This document shows positions 52,121 through 63,607 of a stretch of DNA of 64,000 nt, piece by piece. A program made the position numbers and the translations under genes. The notes below the pieces were generated by a model. It did not search any database. It was not told the origin of the DNA and saw nothing but the letters and a program-made list of their open reading frames with translations. Each line of letters starts with the position of its first letter. Within the stretch, counting starts at the first letter, position 1. Origin of the DNA: Micropterix aruncella (lineage: Eukaryota; Arthropoda; Insecta; Lepidoptera; Micropterigidae); the NCBI GenBank assembly GCA_944548615.1, contig OX155964.1, positions 18,146,653 through 18,210,652 of the forward strand, read 5' to 3'.

Positions 52121-52689
52121 GTGTATATATAATTGTGTATATACTCGTTGTGGAAGGAGATATTACTAAGTTAATTGGATCCAGTAAACTTTTTTTAGAG
52201 TTTGGGTGTAATCTCCCTTTACAAATGTAATGTACTAAAGAGCAATAGTTTTATAAGATCAATAACTCTTTGCCGTTTTTTTCTATCTTGAATACTGCAT
52301 TTAAAACGTCAGTACATAGAAGTCTGGAGAATGTTCGATAAAAGGATTTCCTGAATTATTTATTGTAGCTACCGGTGATTGCAGATCTAGAATAAAGTTC
52401 TTCTTATTTGCGGCAGTGTCAGAAAGATGGCTGTAGTCTTCAACTGTTGCGCTGTTCTCCGTAAAAAATTCAAAATTTCCTGCTCAAAACTGTAAATGAT
52501 TTACTACAAAACTGTAAATAGATATGATATCTACCAATTCAGGTCCATCGAGAAGCCACTTAGACCATCAGGGTTTTCCGTCAAACCAATCAATTCTGTG
52601 ATGTGTAAAATATTTTTATGTTGTATAATGAAGAAGTAATCACAAACTATTTAGCATAAATACACGATCACACACCATTTTAAACACGA

Positions 52690-53624
52690 TCTCCAAGATC
52701 TTCGAGAAAGTTGCAAAGGCGAGACTCTATAAATTTTTAATTGAAAATAAAATACTCTCAGACAATCAGTTCGGTTTTAGGGAAGGTTTAGGGACAACAG
52801 ACGCTATAGCAGCCTTAACTGAATTTATAGTCAAAACGGTGGATAAAGGAGACAAGTGTCTAGGAGTTTTCCTTGACCTTGCAAAGGCTTTTGACTCCGT
52901 TCCTCATAATATATTATTATGCAAACTGAGCAGTGTAGGAATTAACTATACAAGTCTTAAATGGTTTGATAGTTACCTATCCAACAGGGTACAAAGTGTC
53001 ACCATCCAGGGCCTCCAGAGTAAAAGCCAGCATCTCACGTATGGTGTGCCACAGGGTAGCGTTTTGGGACCCATTTTATTCCTCGTCTACATAAATGACC
53101 TATGTCAGTTACCAGTAGGTAAAATCATCACATATGCAGATGACACTGTTATACTATTCAAGGGTTCAAACTGGGATTACACATTTGAGAAAGCAAACGA
53201 GGGCATGGAAATTGTTAAAAATTGGCTAGGAAACTTTATGTTGACGCTTAATGTTGGCAAAACCAAATACATGCCATTTAGTATAACAACCAGAGGTCAA
53301 CCCACTACTAATAAAACTATTGTAATACACGAGTGCGATAGCGTAGAGTCTTGTAACTGTCAGCCTATACAAAGAGAAATATCTTGGAAATATCTAGGCA
53401 TCACTCTAGATTGCTTTCTCCGTTGGGATTCTCATATACATAACGTGGCTACGAAGGTGCGAATCCTTGGATATGTTTTCAAAGAACTGAGGAATATTCT
53501 GGATTCCAAAACACTAAAAACTGTTTATTATGCTTTATGTGAATCGCTTATTACTTACGGCATAATTGGATGGGGTGGATGTGGTAAAACCCTGCTAGAG
53601 CCATTGCAAGTTGCGCAGAAATAA
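52690..53624 (+). pseudogene. Jockey/CR1-type LINE reverse transcriptase, part 1 (interrupted)
   Basis: RT blocks: KVAKARLYKFL (52720), DNQFGFREGLGTTDAI, GVFLDLAKAFDSVPHNILL, YGVPQGSVLGPILFLVYIND, catalytic ITYADDTVILF, NVGKTKYMPF and WKYLGITLDCFLRWDSHI. The frame stops at 53624 only because an RLE-type LINE was inserted; it continues at 55833 with ILRRPYRHPTNELYKEAK. The 5' end, including endonuclease, is missing. Confidence 0.9.
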
Positions 53625-53786
53625 TAATAAATAATAAATACAAACGGAGCTGCCATGGAATTCACCGACCGGAGTCGGGCCCATCATAATACTATTTTTT
53701 ACACTTCTGGGGGGTGAGCAGTGGATTCCGGACTTACGAACCGGCTGTGGTAGGTTTAGGACAGCTGTCTTGCCACATGTGAGCGT

Positions 53787-54701
53787 TCACCTTGCCACCC
53801 ATTCACTCCCCCTTCGAAGCCATAGAATTTGAGATGCGCAAATCGCAGTTTTAGATAATTTTTCTAAGAAAGAGTTGATTATTTTTCTGGAAAGGCCAAG
53901 ATCTTTAAAGAGGTGAAATAGAGATTTAGCTGGCAGGCCACGAGCGCCAACTTCCACCGCGTTAAGGTGAACAGTGAAGCCGTTCCGGGTTACGGCATTT
54001 GCAAGATCATGGTATTTATTTAATTTGTACTCGTGGTCTTTTGGGATATTTGATTCCCATGGAACAGTTAATTCTACAATAAGAGCCACCTTCCGAGATA
54101 GAGAGTAAAGAGTTATATCTGGACGGAGGGCTGTGCATCCGAGACTTTCAGGGAATTTATACTGCTTAGAGACCGAATCAACCTCCAGAATCCAATCTGT
54201 AGCTTTCTCGATTATTGAGAAAGGTTTTGTAGTTAAATGTTTTTTGCCTTTAGAGCCATCCCGCACAAACTGTATTGGGGGTTTGGAGGATACTGTCAAA
54301 CCCTTGTTGGCACGAGCCACTGAGAGACTAATTACCTCGCGAATAACAGCGAGAACTTTGTCATGGCGGTAAGTGTACCGTCCTTGATCTAAGGCCACCT
54401 TGCAGCCAGCTAGAATGTGTCTAGCTGTGCAAGGGGTATTGCTACAGAGGGGACAAGAACTATCCTCGGCAAAGCTCCAACGAGCGAGGTTACTGGGGTC
54501 TGGAAGTGTATGCTGAAAGGCATTCAAATAAAATTTCAGCATCTCTGGCGTCCAGTCATAGAGCATTACCTTCCAGTGCATTGGAGGCGGAATGCAAAAG
54601 TCCCCAATTGTTGTCCAATCATTCTGGCATTGAAGGCCAATAGCATGAGCCATACTCTTGCTGTCGTAATCTCCCCGCAAAAGAGACTTCTTCAAGTCCA
54701 C
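53787..54701 (-). pseudogene. RLE-LINE zinc knuckle and restriction-like endonuclease domain
   Basis: 304 residues: CPLCSNTPCTARHILAGC (zinc knuckle), KPPIQFVRDG, RPDITLYSLSRKVALIVE and LTVPWESN, the PD..E core of the restriction-like endonuclease, then KYHDLANAVTRNGFTVHL and AVEVGARGLPAKS. This C-terminal nuclease defines the R2/R4/NeSL/HERO group; the exact clade is not determined. Out of frame with the RT by one indel. Confidence 0.88.
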
Positions 54702-54890
54702 GTCGCTCGTGGTTGTACTGCCATACCCCAGACCAGTGCCATTCTGGCCGATTCCAGTAAGGAACTTTTTGTGGAAGTCTACGCGGGCTTGTAGGTCATT
54801 TGAATCACTACGGCCACTTATTACGTGCTTCGATATTGCCGGATCTTTGGAATTGCACAGAATCGAATTTTTGGTTATTCTGGAGTTGGC

Positions 54891-55832
54891 TTAGAGCAGA
54901 GAGGGCAGTTTAAGCGCTAGCCCAAAATTTTGTTTGGACCTGAAGAGAGTCGAGGGGTCAGCTGGTTTGGCTAAGGACAGCCAGGTTTTTAAACTAGCTG
55001 TCACCAGCGCATCTAGACGGGACAGTTGGGTTTTGGTAAAATCGTAAATAAGAAAGGGCCATGACAAATGTGACGTTAGATAATTGTCATAGATCCAGGC
55101 CTTACGAGGGCCAGAAATTAGCAAGGCATCTATTTTCGCCAGGCAACTTTTGAAATGCTCTATAACATGATCGCCCGAGACGTCTTTTCCCTGATGGGTG
55201 ATTTTTCTGCCGAGGAATTTGAAATGATTGTTTGGGTCTATAAGGGAGATATTAGAGCCCTTATAGACCAATTTGGGGTCATAGGATGTAAATTTTGTGC
55301 CCATGCGGGCGAGTCCAAGGCAAAAACATTTGGAGGGCTTCACTTTTATACAGCCTGACCAGTCGCAGAAAAGCTCCACTTTCTGTAATAGCAGGGAAAC
55401 TTGCTTGGGGCTTCTGGTGATGAAAGTTAGGTCGTCGGCAAAAGCGAGGCACGACGAGGTGTATTGGCCGTCTGTTTTAAAACGGTAGCCCCACTTCCTG
55501 TCAAACTGGGTCAGGCTTTCCAGCAGTATATTAAAAACTATAATAAAAATCGTCGGGGAGAGGCAACAGCCCTGAAATAATCCAATTGAATATGGTATAG
55601 AGCGGGTAGTCCATTCTTGCGTTTTAACATGGAAAGTCAGACAGTTGTAGTAGGAGGCTACAATGTCACGTACGACTGGTGGGAAGTTGTACCAGCGGAG
55701 TGCAAAGTGGAGGAGACTGTGTCGGACTGACCCAAAGGCATTCTCTAGGTCGAGCCAGCATACATTGATTTGGCGTTCGTGCTGTCTCGCATCCTTGATG
55801 GCATTTATATTAAAAATTATTCTACGTAGACC
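54891..55832 (-). pseudogene. RLE-LINE reverse transcriptase (partial)
   Basis: Blocks: INVCWLDLENAFGSVRHSLL, PYSIGLFQGCCLSPTIFII, catalytic CLAFADDLTFI, CIKVKPSKCFCLGLARMG and NHFKFLGRKITHQGKDV. The first few codons of the frame are antisense of the host LINE, so true element sequence begins near 55832. The palm is present and the fingers are missing. Confidence 0.88.
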
Positions 55833-56740
55833 ATATCGCCATCCCACTAATGAACTTTATAAGGAAGCTAAAGTTCTTGACTGTAGGCAACTTTTTCTAA
55901 AAACTTCCCTCTTAAGGCTATTTTTGGACAGTAACTCAAATTTAGGAATAATTCAGAACCGGCGACCAACGAGACAAGTTTTAGAAAATAGCTCAATAAT
56001 ACCCAGAAGGAAAACATCATTTGGACAAAGACATTACTCTTTCATTGCGCCGAGATTTTACAATCTGATCAATATGGAAATAAAAATGAACTTGACATTC
56101 AGGGAATTCAAAAATAAACTAAAGAAATGGTTATCGAATCATGACAGACTAACCATACATCAAATGTTAGAAATAATAGTATAATAAAACTTAGGTGCAC
56201 AAATTATTAACATATTTTTAAACATATATGTTAAGTATATTTTAACATTGAACTAACTACCAAAAATTATTTGACTTTGACAATGAAGTATACTTTTTAG
56301 ACTAGGTAATTTTATATTAATAAATATTAATGACCGTTTCTTCCTTTTCTCACATATAACTTTATTTATTTTATTTAATCGAATTTTATATGATATTTAT
56401 TTCAGATTTAATAATGGAATTGCATTTTATTTATTATATTATCTTTTAATATTTTTTTATTATTATTATTTTTTTATTTTATTCTGAAGACCACATTTTA
56501 GGGCAATTTAGTGTCATTAGCTTTTTACTAAAACTTGTATATTTGTAAGCAGCCAAGCAATCAAGCAATCTTGATTGTAATATTGGAGTCCTGTCCACCC
56601 TAGAACGGGCTAGTCCCAGTTGGGTGACAGAAACAAATAAGCAAAAGGTTAAGGGTTTGCCATTCGGTTCCTGTTATTTTTATAAGCTAATCAATGTTTC
56701 ATAGTAATTAATTCTTAAATAAATAATAAATAAATAAATA
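55833..56740 (+). pseudogene. Jockey/CR1-type LINE, part 2: RT C-terminus and 3' end
   Basis: Continuation of 52690-53624: ILRRPYRHPTNELYKEAK, RQVLENSSIIPRRKTSFG, HYSFIAPRFYNLINMEIK and FREFKNKLKKWLSNHDRL to a stop at 56184. A 3' UTR follows (CTAGAACGGGCTAGTCCC) and a TAAATAAATAAATA tail. A 5'-truncated copy of the same end is at 24294-25032. Confidence 0.9.
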
Positions 56741-58584
56741 AAGATGAATGTAAAAGTACAAATAGGTCACAACTACATCTCCTTTTAATATGGCATATAT
56801 TTGCTCATGTGATTCGTTCAAAGCCATCCCCGTAATTTTGTGATAGCTTTTAGAGCCATTAATTACATATTTTCAAAGTGCTTTACTAACTGGGTGGACC
56901 TTTTGAGCGAGTAGTGCCCGAGCCGCCCCAACTTTCCAACGCATTATAACGAATGGTAAAAATGCCCTCACTAATGTAATTAAGTAGGTATGGGTAGATA
57001 TGTATTTGTATATACTACTTACTATGGTTTTTTTGACAAATTGGTAGGGTTTGAAGAAAAAATATTACTTACATAGGTATTTAAGGTATGTTAAGTACAA
57101 TATAATTAGGTACTGTGTGTGAATGATGAAATATTTTTATTAAATAGAAAAAACAATAATAATGTAATTATAATACTAATTATTACTATTGTACTTGTTA
57201 TTTTTAACTCGTTACCCTATCGCAGAAACTAAATAATCCTATAAATAAGTACTTATCTAACTTCGCTCGACGCCCTTATCTACTTATCGGACGTAATAAA
57301 CCGGTCTGCCGTGCGATGAATTATATTTTTTTCACTCACTTTTCCATGACAGTCCAATAAAATACTTGTGTAGTTATAAGTGTGGCTTTTGGAATATATT
57401 TTTTAATATCGATACCTCTTATGGTTAAAAAGCAAACTTCGAATATGTAAAAAAATATGTGAATGATTTTTGGATGTTACCAATTATTTCATATTTTTTC
57501 TACGGACCAGTATTTTTTTCTTCCAGAAATGAATTCATCATCATTGAGTTATCCGAAAATAATATCCCACTTGCCCTACTACTTTTAGTCCGATAGATAT
57601 AGGGCTCAAAGTGAAGCGCGGGGGATAACAAACTTCCACCCCCTCCCCCCGCCACCCGCGGGGTGGCCCCCGATGGCTCCCGGTCTAAATCCAATCAGGA
57701 CCACCTGAGAAACAATTACGCCAAGTATGAGCCTTTATTCACAAAATGCAGGGTTCCCATACAAAATGTTACACTAAATCCCCAGCTAGGGTATTGTAAC
57801 GACTATGAGGAAAAATGACAAATTATTCACATAATATCCATTTTATTCACAGAAATATATCCACTATTTTATTAATTTTAATACAACAGAAAAGAAAATA
57901 ACACAATACCAAAATAAATAAAACAGGACGGAAATCACAGTCCTACAACTAAAAAATTTACAAAAATATACAATTTTACTAACATTCACATAAATAATTT
58001 TCTTTAGCCATATTCAACGTTAATACATTTATTGCTTGTAAATATTTATGGTAACTGAAAGTGGAAGTTTACATTTATCGGTTATGCTTGTGGGAAGAAT
58101 AATGTCAGGTGTAAAAATGGATCCTGAAGAATGATGAATGGTGACAGCAATACTGTTGTGGAACTGACTGACCGGGTAAAGGCGCACTACTGCCACATTC
58201 ACTTCTACGCTAGAAGATTTTTGTCATTGAAGAATTGGCTTTATTTAAATCGTTCTGCAGTCAGGAAAATCTGTTATTATTTATGTATGTTTTTATATAT
58301 TTATGTATACAGTGAAATCTCAATCGATCGTTTCCCGAGTCTTCATTTTCCCGCATCGTTTATTTTACATGGAAAAATATCTTACCGCAATGATCGTTTA
58401 AATACCGCCATTTATTGTGCTAATTTATTTATTCAATGAAAGCGGTCAGCGTAAGGACGCCGACCGCTTTCACAAGTTGATTGATTGATCCACGCCCTTG
58501 CGTGGCCGTTAATGATATGAAATTCCCGACACAACTGGAGTTCTCTATTTAGACAGTTTGAAAGAAGAAACATGCAATTGCAAA
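56741..58584. other. AT-rich intergenic stretch
   Basis: No supported gene. A GC-rich patch (57615-57690, CCCCTCCCCCCGCCACCCGC) and a strong hairpin at 58438-58471 (GAAAGCGGTCAGCG / CGCCGACCGCTTTC) stand out. Confidence 0.4.
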
Positions 58585-58692
58585 CCCCATCTATAAGAAA
58601 GGAGATAAACGCACAGCTTTCAATCACCAACCCATCAGCCTACGTTGCATTGCTTGTAAATCCATGGGAAGAATAATTGCAATAGCAACATT
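58585..58692 (+). pseudogene. LINE reverse transcriptase fragment (fingers)
   Basis: The segment encodes PIYKKGDKRTAFNHQPISL and RCIACKSMGRIIA, the RT motif usually read KGDK..NYRPISLL. About 35 residues remain. Confidence 0.7.
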
Positions 58693-58745
58693 ATGCGAAT
58701 TTATATAGCAAAATAAAATCAAGCAAGCAAGTTTCATTCCCACAT

Positions 58746-59364
58746 TGGGCTCGATTGCATTTCTTCGTGAACTAAAATCGAAAATTAGTCCATGTGAACG
58801 AGACAGGGCAATACGCTAGAGCGGAGTGTGAGATGACACTTTTTTGCATTAAAACTGCCCGCCAAGGTCAAATCTTACACAGCACGAAATATGCTCGAAT
58901 TTATTCGGGCAAGTATAAGTTCGGCAGTGTAAGTTCGGCAAACAAACACCTGTTTACCATAGGTGTGACAGACAGCCCTCTATGCAGAGGATGCATGGAG
59001 GAAGAAGAAACGCCACAGCATGTGCTCATGGAATGCAGGAGCGTGGCAGAGCAACGGGCAAAAATACTACAATCTCCAGCATCTGTCCCGGAGGCCTGTA
59101 GCAACCCAAACAGGCTGCTAACCTTCTGGGACAGCCTGGGTTAGCTTGAGTAACATAAACACAAATAGAAACATGAGCCACGCACAACGGCCCAATCAAG
59201 AGGTGAAGTGCGAGAAAAACGCCCAGACAAACTAACTAACTAAAGTTCGCCAGGTAGTATTTATCGACGATCGTTCGTTTCATATTCCGCTGTAACGTAT
59301 TGCTCTGTCTCGTTCGCTTAGACTAATTTTAGTTTTAGTTCACAAAGAAACGCAATCGGGCCCA
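58746..59364 (+). mobile_element. Long-TIR MITE copy split by a LINE insertion
   Basis: Ends TGGGCTCGATTGCAT and GCAATCGGGCCCA as in 7414-7714. A 302-bp LINE 3' end (58941-59242) is inserted in it, flanked by AAGTTCGGCA (58931-58940) and AAGTTCGCCA (59243-59252). Confidence 0.85.
58941..59242 (+). pseudogene. 5'-truncated LINE copy (same family as 44004-47463)
   Basis: The copy encodes CRGCMEEEETPQHVLMEC and RLLTFWDSLG, then the AACTAACTAACTAA tail. It is almost identical to 47165-47463, differing by only a few substitutions and small indels. Confidence 0.9.
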
Positions 59365-59419
59365 TTGTCACCAACTTATTCTTTTTCTCAACCCCTGGAT
59401 CCAGATCTGGGATAGGGGT

Positions 59420-59575
59420 ATACTGACCAATGTCATATATCTCGACTTCGAAAAAGCCTTTGACAAAGTTCCTGCAAGACGACTTCTGGAAAACTTAAAC
59501 ATCTCGAAATTTGAGGGAAAATTCTTAGGTTTGGATATTAGACTTCTTGTCTGGCCGGACCTTTATATTTTATAC
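59420..59575 (+). pseudogene. LINE reverse transcriptase fragment (palm)
   Basis: NVIYLDFEKAFDKVPARRLL is the RT A motif with its catalytic Asp. Degenerate sequence follows to about 59700. Confidence 0.75.
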
Positions 59576-59865
59576 CCCATTATTTAGCTTTCTTTCTTGC
59601 AGAAGAGTCTCAATAACATCTCAAGTTGACTCAAAGACTGGCACATCAAGACAAATGGGATCAAGTCTGTCCAGGGGGCCTTTACCAACAGAACTGAAAC
59701 ATGTCTACTGGTGCACTGAGTAGTGTACCTATCCTGCAGGTCCAAGAGCAAAAATATTCAGGACTACACCTGGACAGACACTCCACATAGAAAAAAAACA
59801 TCTTGACGAAGCAAAAGCAGTTAGGACAGCAGTTGCGAAAAATGCTCAAGACAGAAGGTTTGCTT

Positions 59866-60096
59866 GTTTGTTTGGACTCTTAATTGTGAAATTTCACGAT
59901 GGGCGGGTTCATTATCATACCACAATCTCATACAATGCTGTTTATATGTGTGTGTGAATGTAATATGTGTATTGTTATTGCATTCGATCGATAGAATTGA
60001 AATACAATTCTGTTAATTTTATCCTAACAGAAAATGGTGACCCAACGGCAATGGTGAATCGAACCTGGAACCTTACAATGTAAGATCAGACAACCA
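59866..60096 (-). repeat. tRNA-derived SINE, copy 3
   Basis: In the minus strand the B-box region GGTTCGATTCACC and TTACATTGTAAGG match copies 1 and 2; the 3' end has GTGAAATTTCACAATTAAG. Confidence 0.75.
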
Positions 60097-60486
60097 ACTG
60101 TCGCTGTAATATGAAATATTACTATATAAATGCATACTTAAGACAATCTGCAGAGGGATTGAAATCTGGGGCACGCTTCCCAGCCAAACATGAAATATTG
60201 CAGCGCATTCAATTAAAAATTGACCCTCCATGGTGTGTCACGAATGACAAGCTCCATAGACATTGGAATACCAACCATAACGGAGGAAATGGGAAAGTCA
60301 GATTGAAATTACAAAGCCTTAACACTGATGTACAGAAGTCTCCGAAGAAGAATTCCACAAGATCTGACCTTATGAAAACCAGGGTTTTTACCGAGCATGG
60401 TAAAAAAATCCAAACAATCAAAACAATGACTTTGATCGCGATAGATTGCAATGAAAATTGGAGAAAAAAAGTATTATAAATAATAT

Positions 60487-60636
60487 AAAAACGAATTTAA
60501 CGCGTAAAGTTTGTAACACCCAACGTCGCGGCGATGTTGCAACCGCCGTTGTCTAGGGCAATCTACCCTAGACAACGGCGGTTGTAACATTGCCGAAACG
60601 TTGGGTGTTACAAACTTCATGCGGTAAATTCGTTTT
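60487..60636. repeat. Long hairpin from Penelope terminal sequence
   Basis: Arms of about 70 bp: AAAACGAATTTAACGCG, GTTTGTAACACCCAACG and CAACCGCCGTTGTCTAGGG are mirrored after a short centre (CAATCTA). The sequence is related to both flanks of the Penelope element at 9425-10862 (AACGGCGGCTGCAACGTC). Confidence 0.85.
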
Positions 60637-60850
60637 AATCTTATTTATAATGAAAATCAACTGCAATAGTGTTGGATTTCATTAAAAAATGTGTAGTTTT
60701 TCCTGAAATCCACATTACACTTAGGTACTAGAAATATTTAAGATCTCACCCTTTCCACACTAACTGTTCAAAAACGATAGAGGGTTCACTGTAATACATA
60801 AAAATAGTCATCTTTCGGTAAATTCCATTTTTACACACTTTAGTCAATGT

Positions 60851-61042
60851 TTATACAGTTTCTATGGTTCCTTTCTTTTTGCGGCTGCTTTCCTTCGTAG
60901 AGCCCGCTATGAATGAAGTTTCTTCTGACTTTTGGGCTTGCAGAGTTGGACGTGGACCCGGATCAGACTCGGTGATTTCTGGTTGCTTGGATTGAGTTGG
61001 GAGGTCTTCTTTGGCGATTGGTAATTGAGGTCTTTCTCTAAT
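60851..61042 (-). CDS. Terminal coding exon of an unknown minus-strand gene
   Basis: I do not recognise the product. After TTTTATGTACAG the frame runs 63 codons: IRERPQLPIAKEDLPTQSK, PEITESDPGPRPTLQAQKSE and TSFIAGSTKESSRKKKGTIE to a stop after Thr-Val. There is no start codon, which fits an internal splice boundary. The composition (Pro, Ser, Lys, Glu) suggests a disordered C-terminal tail. A good pyrimidine-rich acceptor and the absence of stops support it; upstream exons would lie to the right, possibly outside the window. Confidence 0.45.
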   Translation of the reverse strand: MRERPQLPIAKEDLPTQSKQPEITESDPGPRPTLQAQKSEETSFIAGSTKESSRKKKGTIETV

Positions 61043-61162
61043 CTGTACATAAAAATAACATTATTTTAAATTTGTAATAATATATTTTTAAACATCTTTA
61101 GTAAACATTCATTTAAGTTTTGCAACAGCCTATCAATCAGTCTTGAGATTCCAGTGTGACTA

Positions 61163-61419
61163 TTAACCCTCCAAATGCGAGCAATTTTCCGATCGATTTG
61201 TTCTATATTCTATGATACAGGTCGTAACTTGTCCATTCCCGTTAGCCCTGCGACTCGAGAACGTATAAAATACGACTCTCGATGTTACAGAGCAATAGAA
61301 AAAGATTCAACGGGGAAATAGCGGAAATATAGAAATTATATGCAACGCGATAATAGCATACAGAAGCGTATGGAAAGAGCTGAACGCTCAGTGAGCGTCT
61401 CCTGCGGTTGGAGGGTTAC
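61163..61419 (+). mobile_element. TTAA-type MITE (CCCTCCAA ends)
   Basis: TTAA then CCCTCCAAATGCGAG on the left; GCGGTTGGAGGG then TTAC on the right. 249 bp, non-coding, piggyBac-like ends. Confidence 0.65.
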
Positions 61420-61529
61420 ATGCATAGCTTATTTAATAAACTTCTTTCTATTCCATTATCATTTATTAGTTCCTCATCTATGAAGTTGCCATTATACACT
61501 TCATCTATGAAGTTGCCATATATGGTGTG

Positions 61530-61690
61530 GTTTTAATTAGTGACATCCTTGTAGTGGGTGAATCAGTACGACAAACTAAGAAACTTTTGATAAGATTTTT
61601 TGGGAAAAACATTTTTTTTTGTCAAAGTTGTAAATTTTATAGAATAGAATAGAATAGAACCGAATAACTTTATTGTGCTATAAAAACATA
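61530..61690 (+). repeat. CAGG-family MITE left end joined to a retroposon tail
   Basis: TTTTAATTAGTGACATCC and GTAGTGGGTGAATCAG match the foldback MITE. It is followed by (ATAGA)n and CGAATAACTTTATTG, which in the minus sense is a retroposon end with AATAAA-like signal and a TATTC tail. Confidence 0.55.
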
Positions 61691-62880
61691 ACTTAATGAA
61701 TAATACGCTGGTTTTATAAAAAAGACAATTTATGCACAAATGGTGCACTTATCACTATAGCGATATCTTACAGTCAACCACAACCTACAGATAAAATAAT
61801 TCCTAATTTTCACCGTACAATACAAAAAGAAGTAGTAAAGTTAAATTTAAAATAAACTTATACAGATATATGTCAGTAACTTATGCTAAGGTTGCCCAGA
61901 GAAGGATAAAGGAGAGGACAAGGTGAGGTATTGTAATGATCTGAAAATCATCACATGATCGCTTAGCAGCTCTAGGCTAAACGCAAGATAGATTAATCGA
62001 ATTTTAAAATTAAATTGTACTTAAAAAAGATCATAGTGACATCTAACGATTTAATTAGTAACTAAAACTGACAGATGACAGAATGGTGGTTGCTAAACTA
62101 TAGAGCGCAGTGCCATCGTTACGTAAATAAAGGGTTTGAGTAGTTTTTGAGAGTTAAGGACATCATTAGGGGCTTTAAAATAGACAATCAGGAGTATTTG
62201 GCAAGAAATTAGCATATTTTGAGATTTTTACGAAAAATCGACGTAAAAATCAATAATTGACAAAATAGACAATAGAAGCATGTTTATGGTCTTAAAAAGT
62301 CGACCGATTGGTTTTTCAAAGAAATATAAAAGGGGTTCATTAAATAGTAGGAATTATGGGAGAATTTAATAGCAATATTGATAAAGTCATTTGAAGAACA
62401 TTTAATTTATTATTAAGAGAAATTGGAAAACATAATCGATATCGATTATGTTTTAAGAATTTATCAACAATTAATTGCCAGTCAAAATAAAATTTAATTG
62501 TTAAAATGAGGAAATTTAGAAACACTTAATTAAAATAGAGGAATTACTAGATAAAAATACTATCAATAAATAAAATTGAAATAAAATAGTTATATTATTT
62601 CGCTTTCAAAAGCGAAAGCGGAAACGACGCGCAGAAAAGGCGGCAAGATCAAGTCAAAATATGATGATTTCGCGCCGAATATGAAACATCAATTTTCTCA
62701 TAATACGTAAAATAAATACTTAAAATCATATGTAGAATTAGAAGCACGAATTATCGTTAAGAAATTCGCTTGTTAGCAATGTAGCAGAGCGTTATTTAAC
62801 GAAAAAATAGATAAATCAGATCGTTTTATGATTGATTAGTCAATAGTTGTGGGTTAAATTATTAAAAAAAGGTCACATCG
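61690..62880. other. AT-rich stretch without recognisable gene
   Basis: No supported coding region or repeat. A small palindrome AATCGATATCGATT lies near 62440. Confidence 0.4.
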
Positions 62881-62884
62881 ATAG

Positions 62885-63607
62885 GGGTGTTATATAAGGG
62901 ATGGACGTGTAGCTTCCGGCATCCATTAAGAAATTTCAGTTGCACGCACTAAACCTGCGAAAGTTTACGAAAGAAAAGTATATTTTTGGTGCTCAGATGT
63001 GAGGAAAACAGTTTAGAATGAGGGCACTGGGATGCTGTGAAGCGTCTCAGTGCCCAGTTAATTTAAATTCGTATAAAAGTGTACAGATCGTATATCACAG
63101 AAACGCTTTATCGCACTCGCCATTGAGGCGATTTTACAAAGACATTAAAAAACGAACAAATAATAGAAAATCCAGTGCTAAAATGTGAATCGAGAGAGCT
63201 ACGCGAGTTGGCACAATAAAAATCCAACATTCCAAATAAAATAGAAGTACGAGATCCCGTCGTGTTGCAATACGAAAATATATCAAAGATGGCGGACGAA
63301 TCAAAATGAAAACGTCAGATTAAAATTCACAACATTGCGAACGTTCTTCGAAGGTGTATAACATAGCGGCGAAATAAGGGAAAAACATTGACGAGAATGC
63401 AGTGACGACGTGGAATTGCAGTACGATAGTAAGCGGCTGGGGGTTCTGATAGACATTCGTCGCATTAGCAGTAATGGCAGATTTCTAGGAAGGCGACACA
63501 CATCGAAGAGATTGACATTTAGTTATAAGTGCATAATTGTGCAATGCAGCTGTAAATACGGGAAAGTATAGCCGAGAGTCATTGTCGGCAAAGATGTACT
63601 AAAAATA
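62885..63607 (+). promoter_or_regulatory. Candidate core promoter and non-coding 5' exon
   Basis: TGTTATATAAGGGATGG (TATA-like, 62889) is followed about 45 nt later by TTTCAGTTG, an arthropod initiator-like site, and by ACTAAACC. A donor-like ATATGTAAGTTT occurs at about 63607. A short AUG frame (MADESK) lies at 63291. It could equally be LTR sequence. Confidence 0.25.

Larger units (their letters stand above)
53625..55832 (-). mobile_element. RLE-type LINE (R2/HERO-like group), 5'-truncated, nested in another LINE
   Basis: A 2.2-kb minus-strand element starting inside the RT domain and ending GCTCCGTTTGTATTTATTATTT. It splits the RT gene of the host LINE between GCGCAGAA and AATTATTCTACG. 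A single frame break near 54893 separates RT from the endonuclease part. Partial copies lie at 17525-18390, 20470-20575, 31540-31640 and 51948-52120. Confidence 0.88.
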
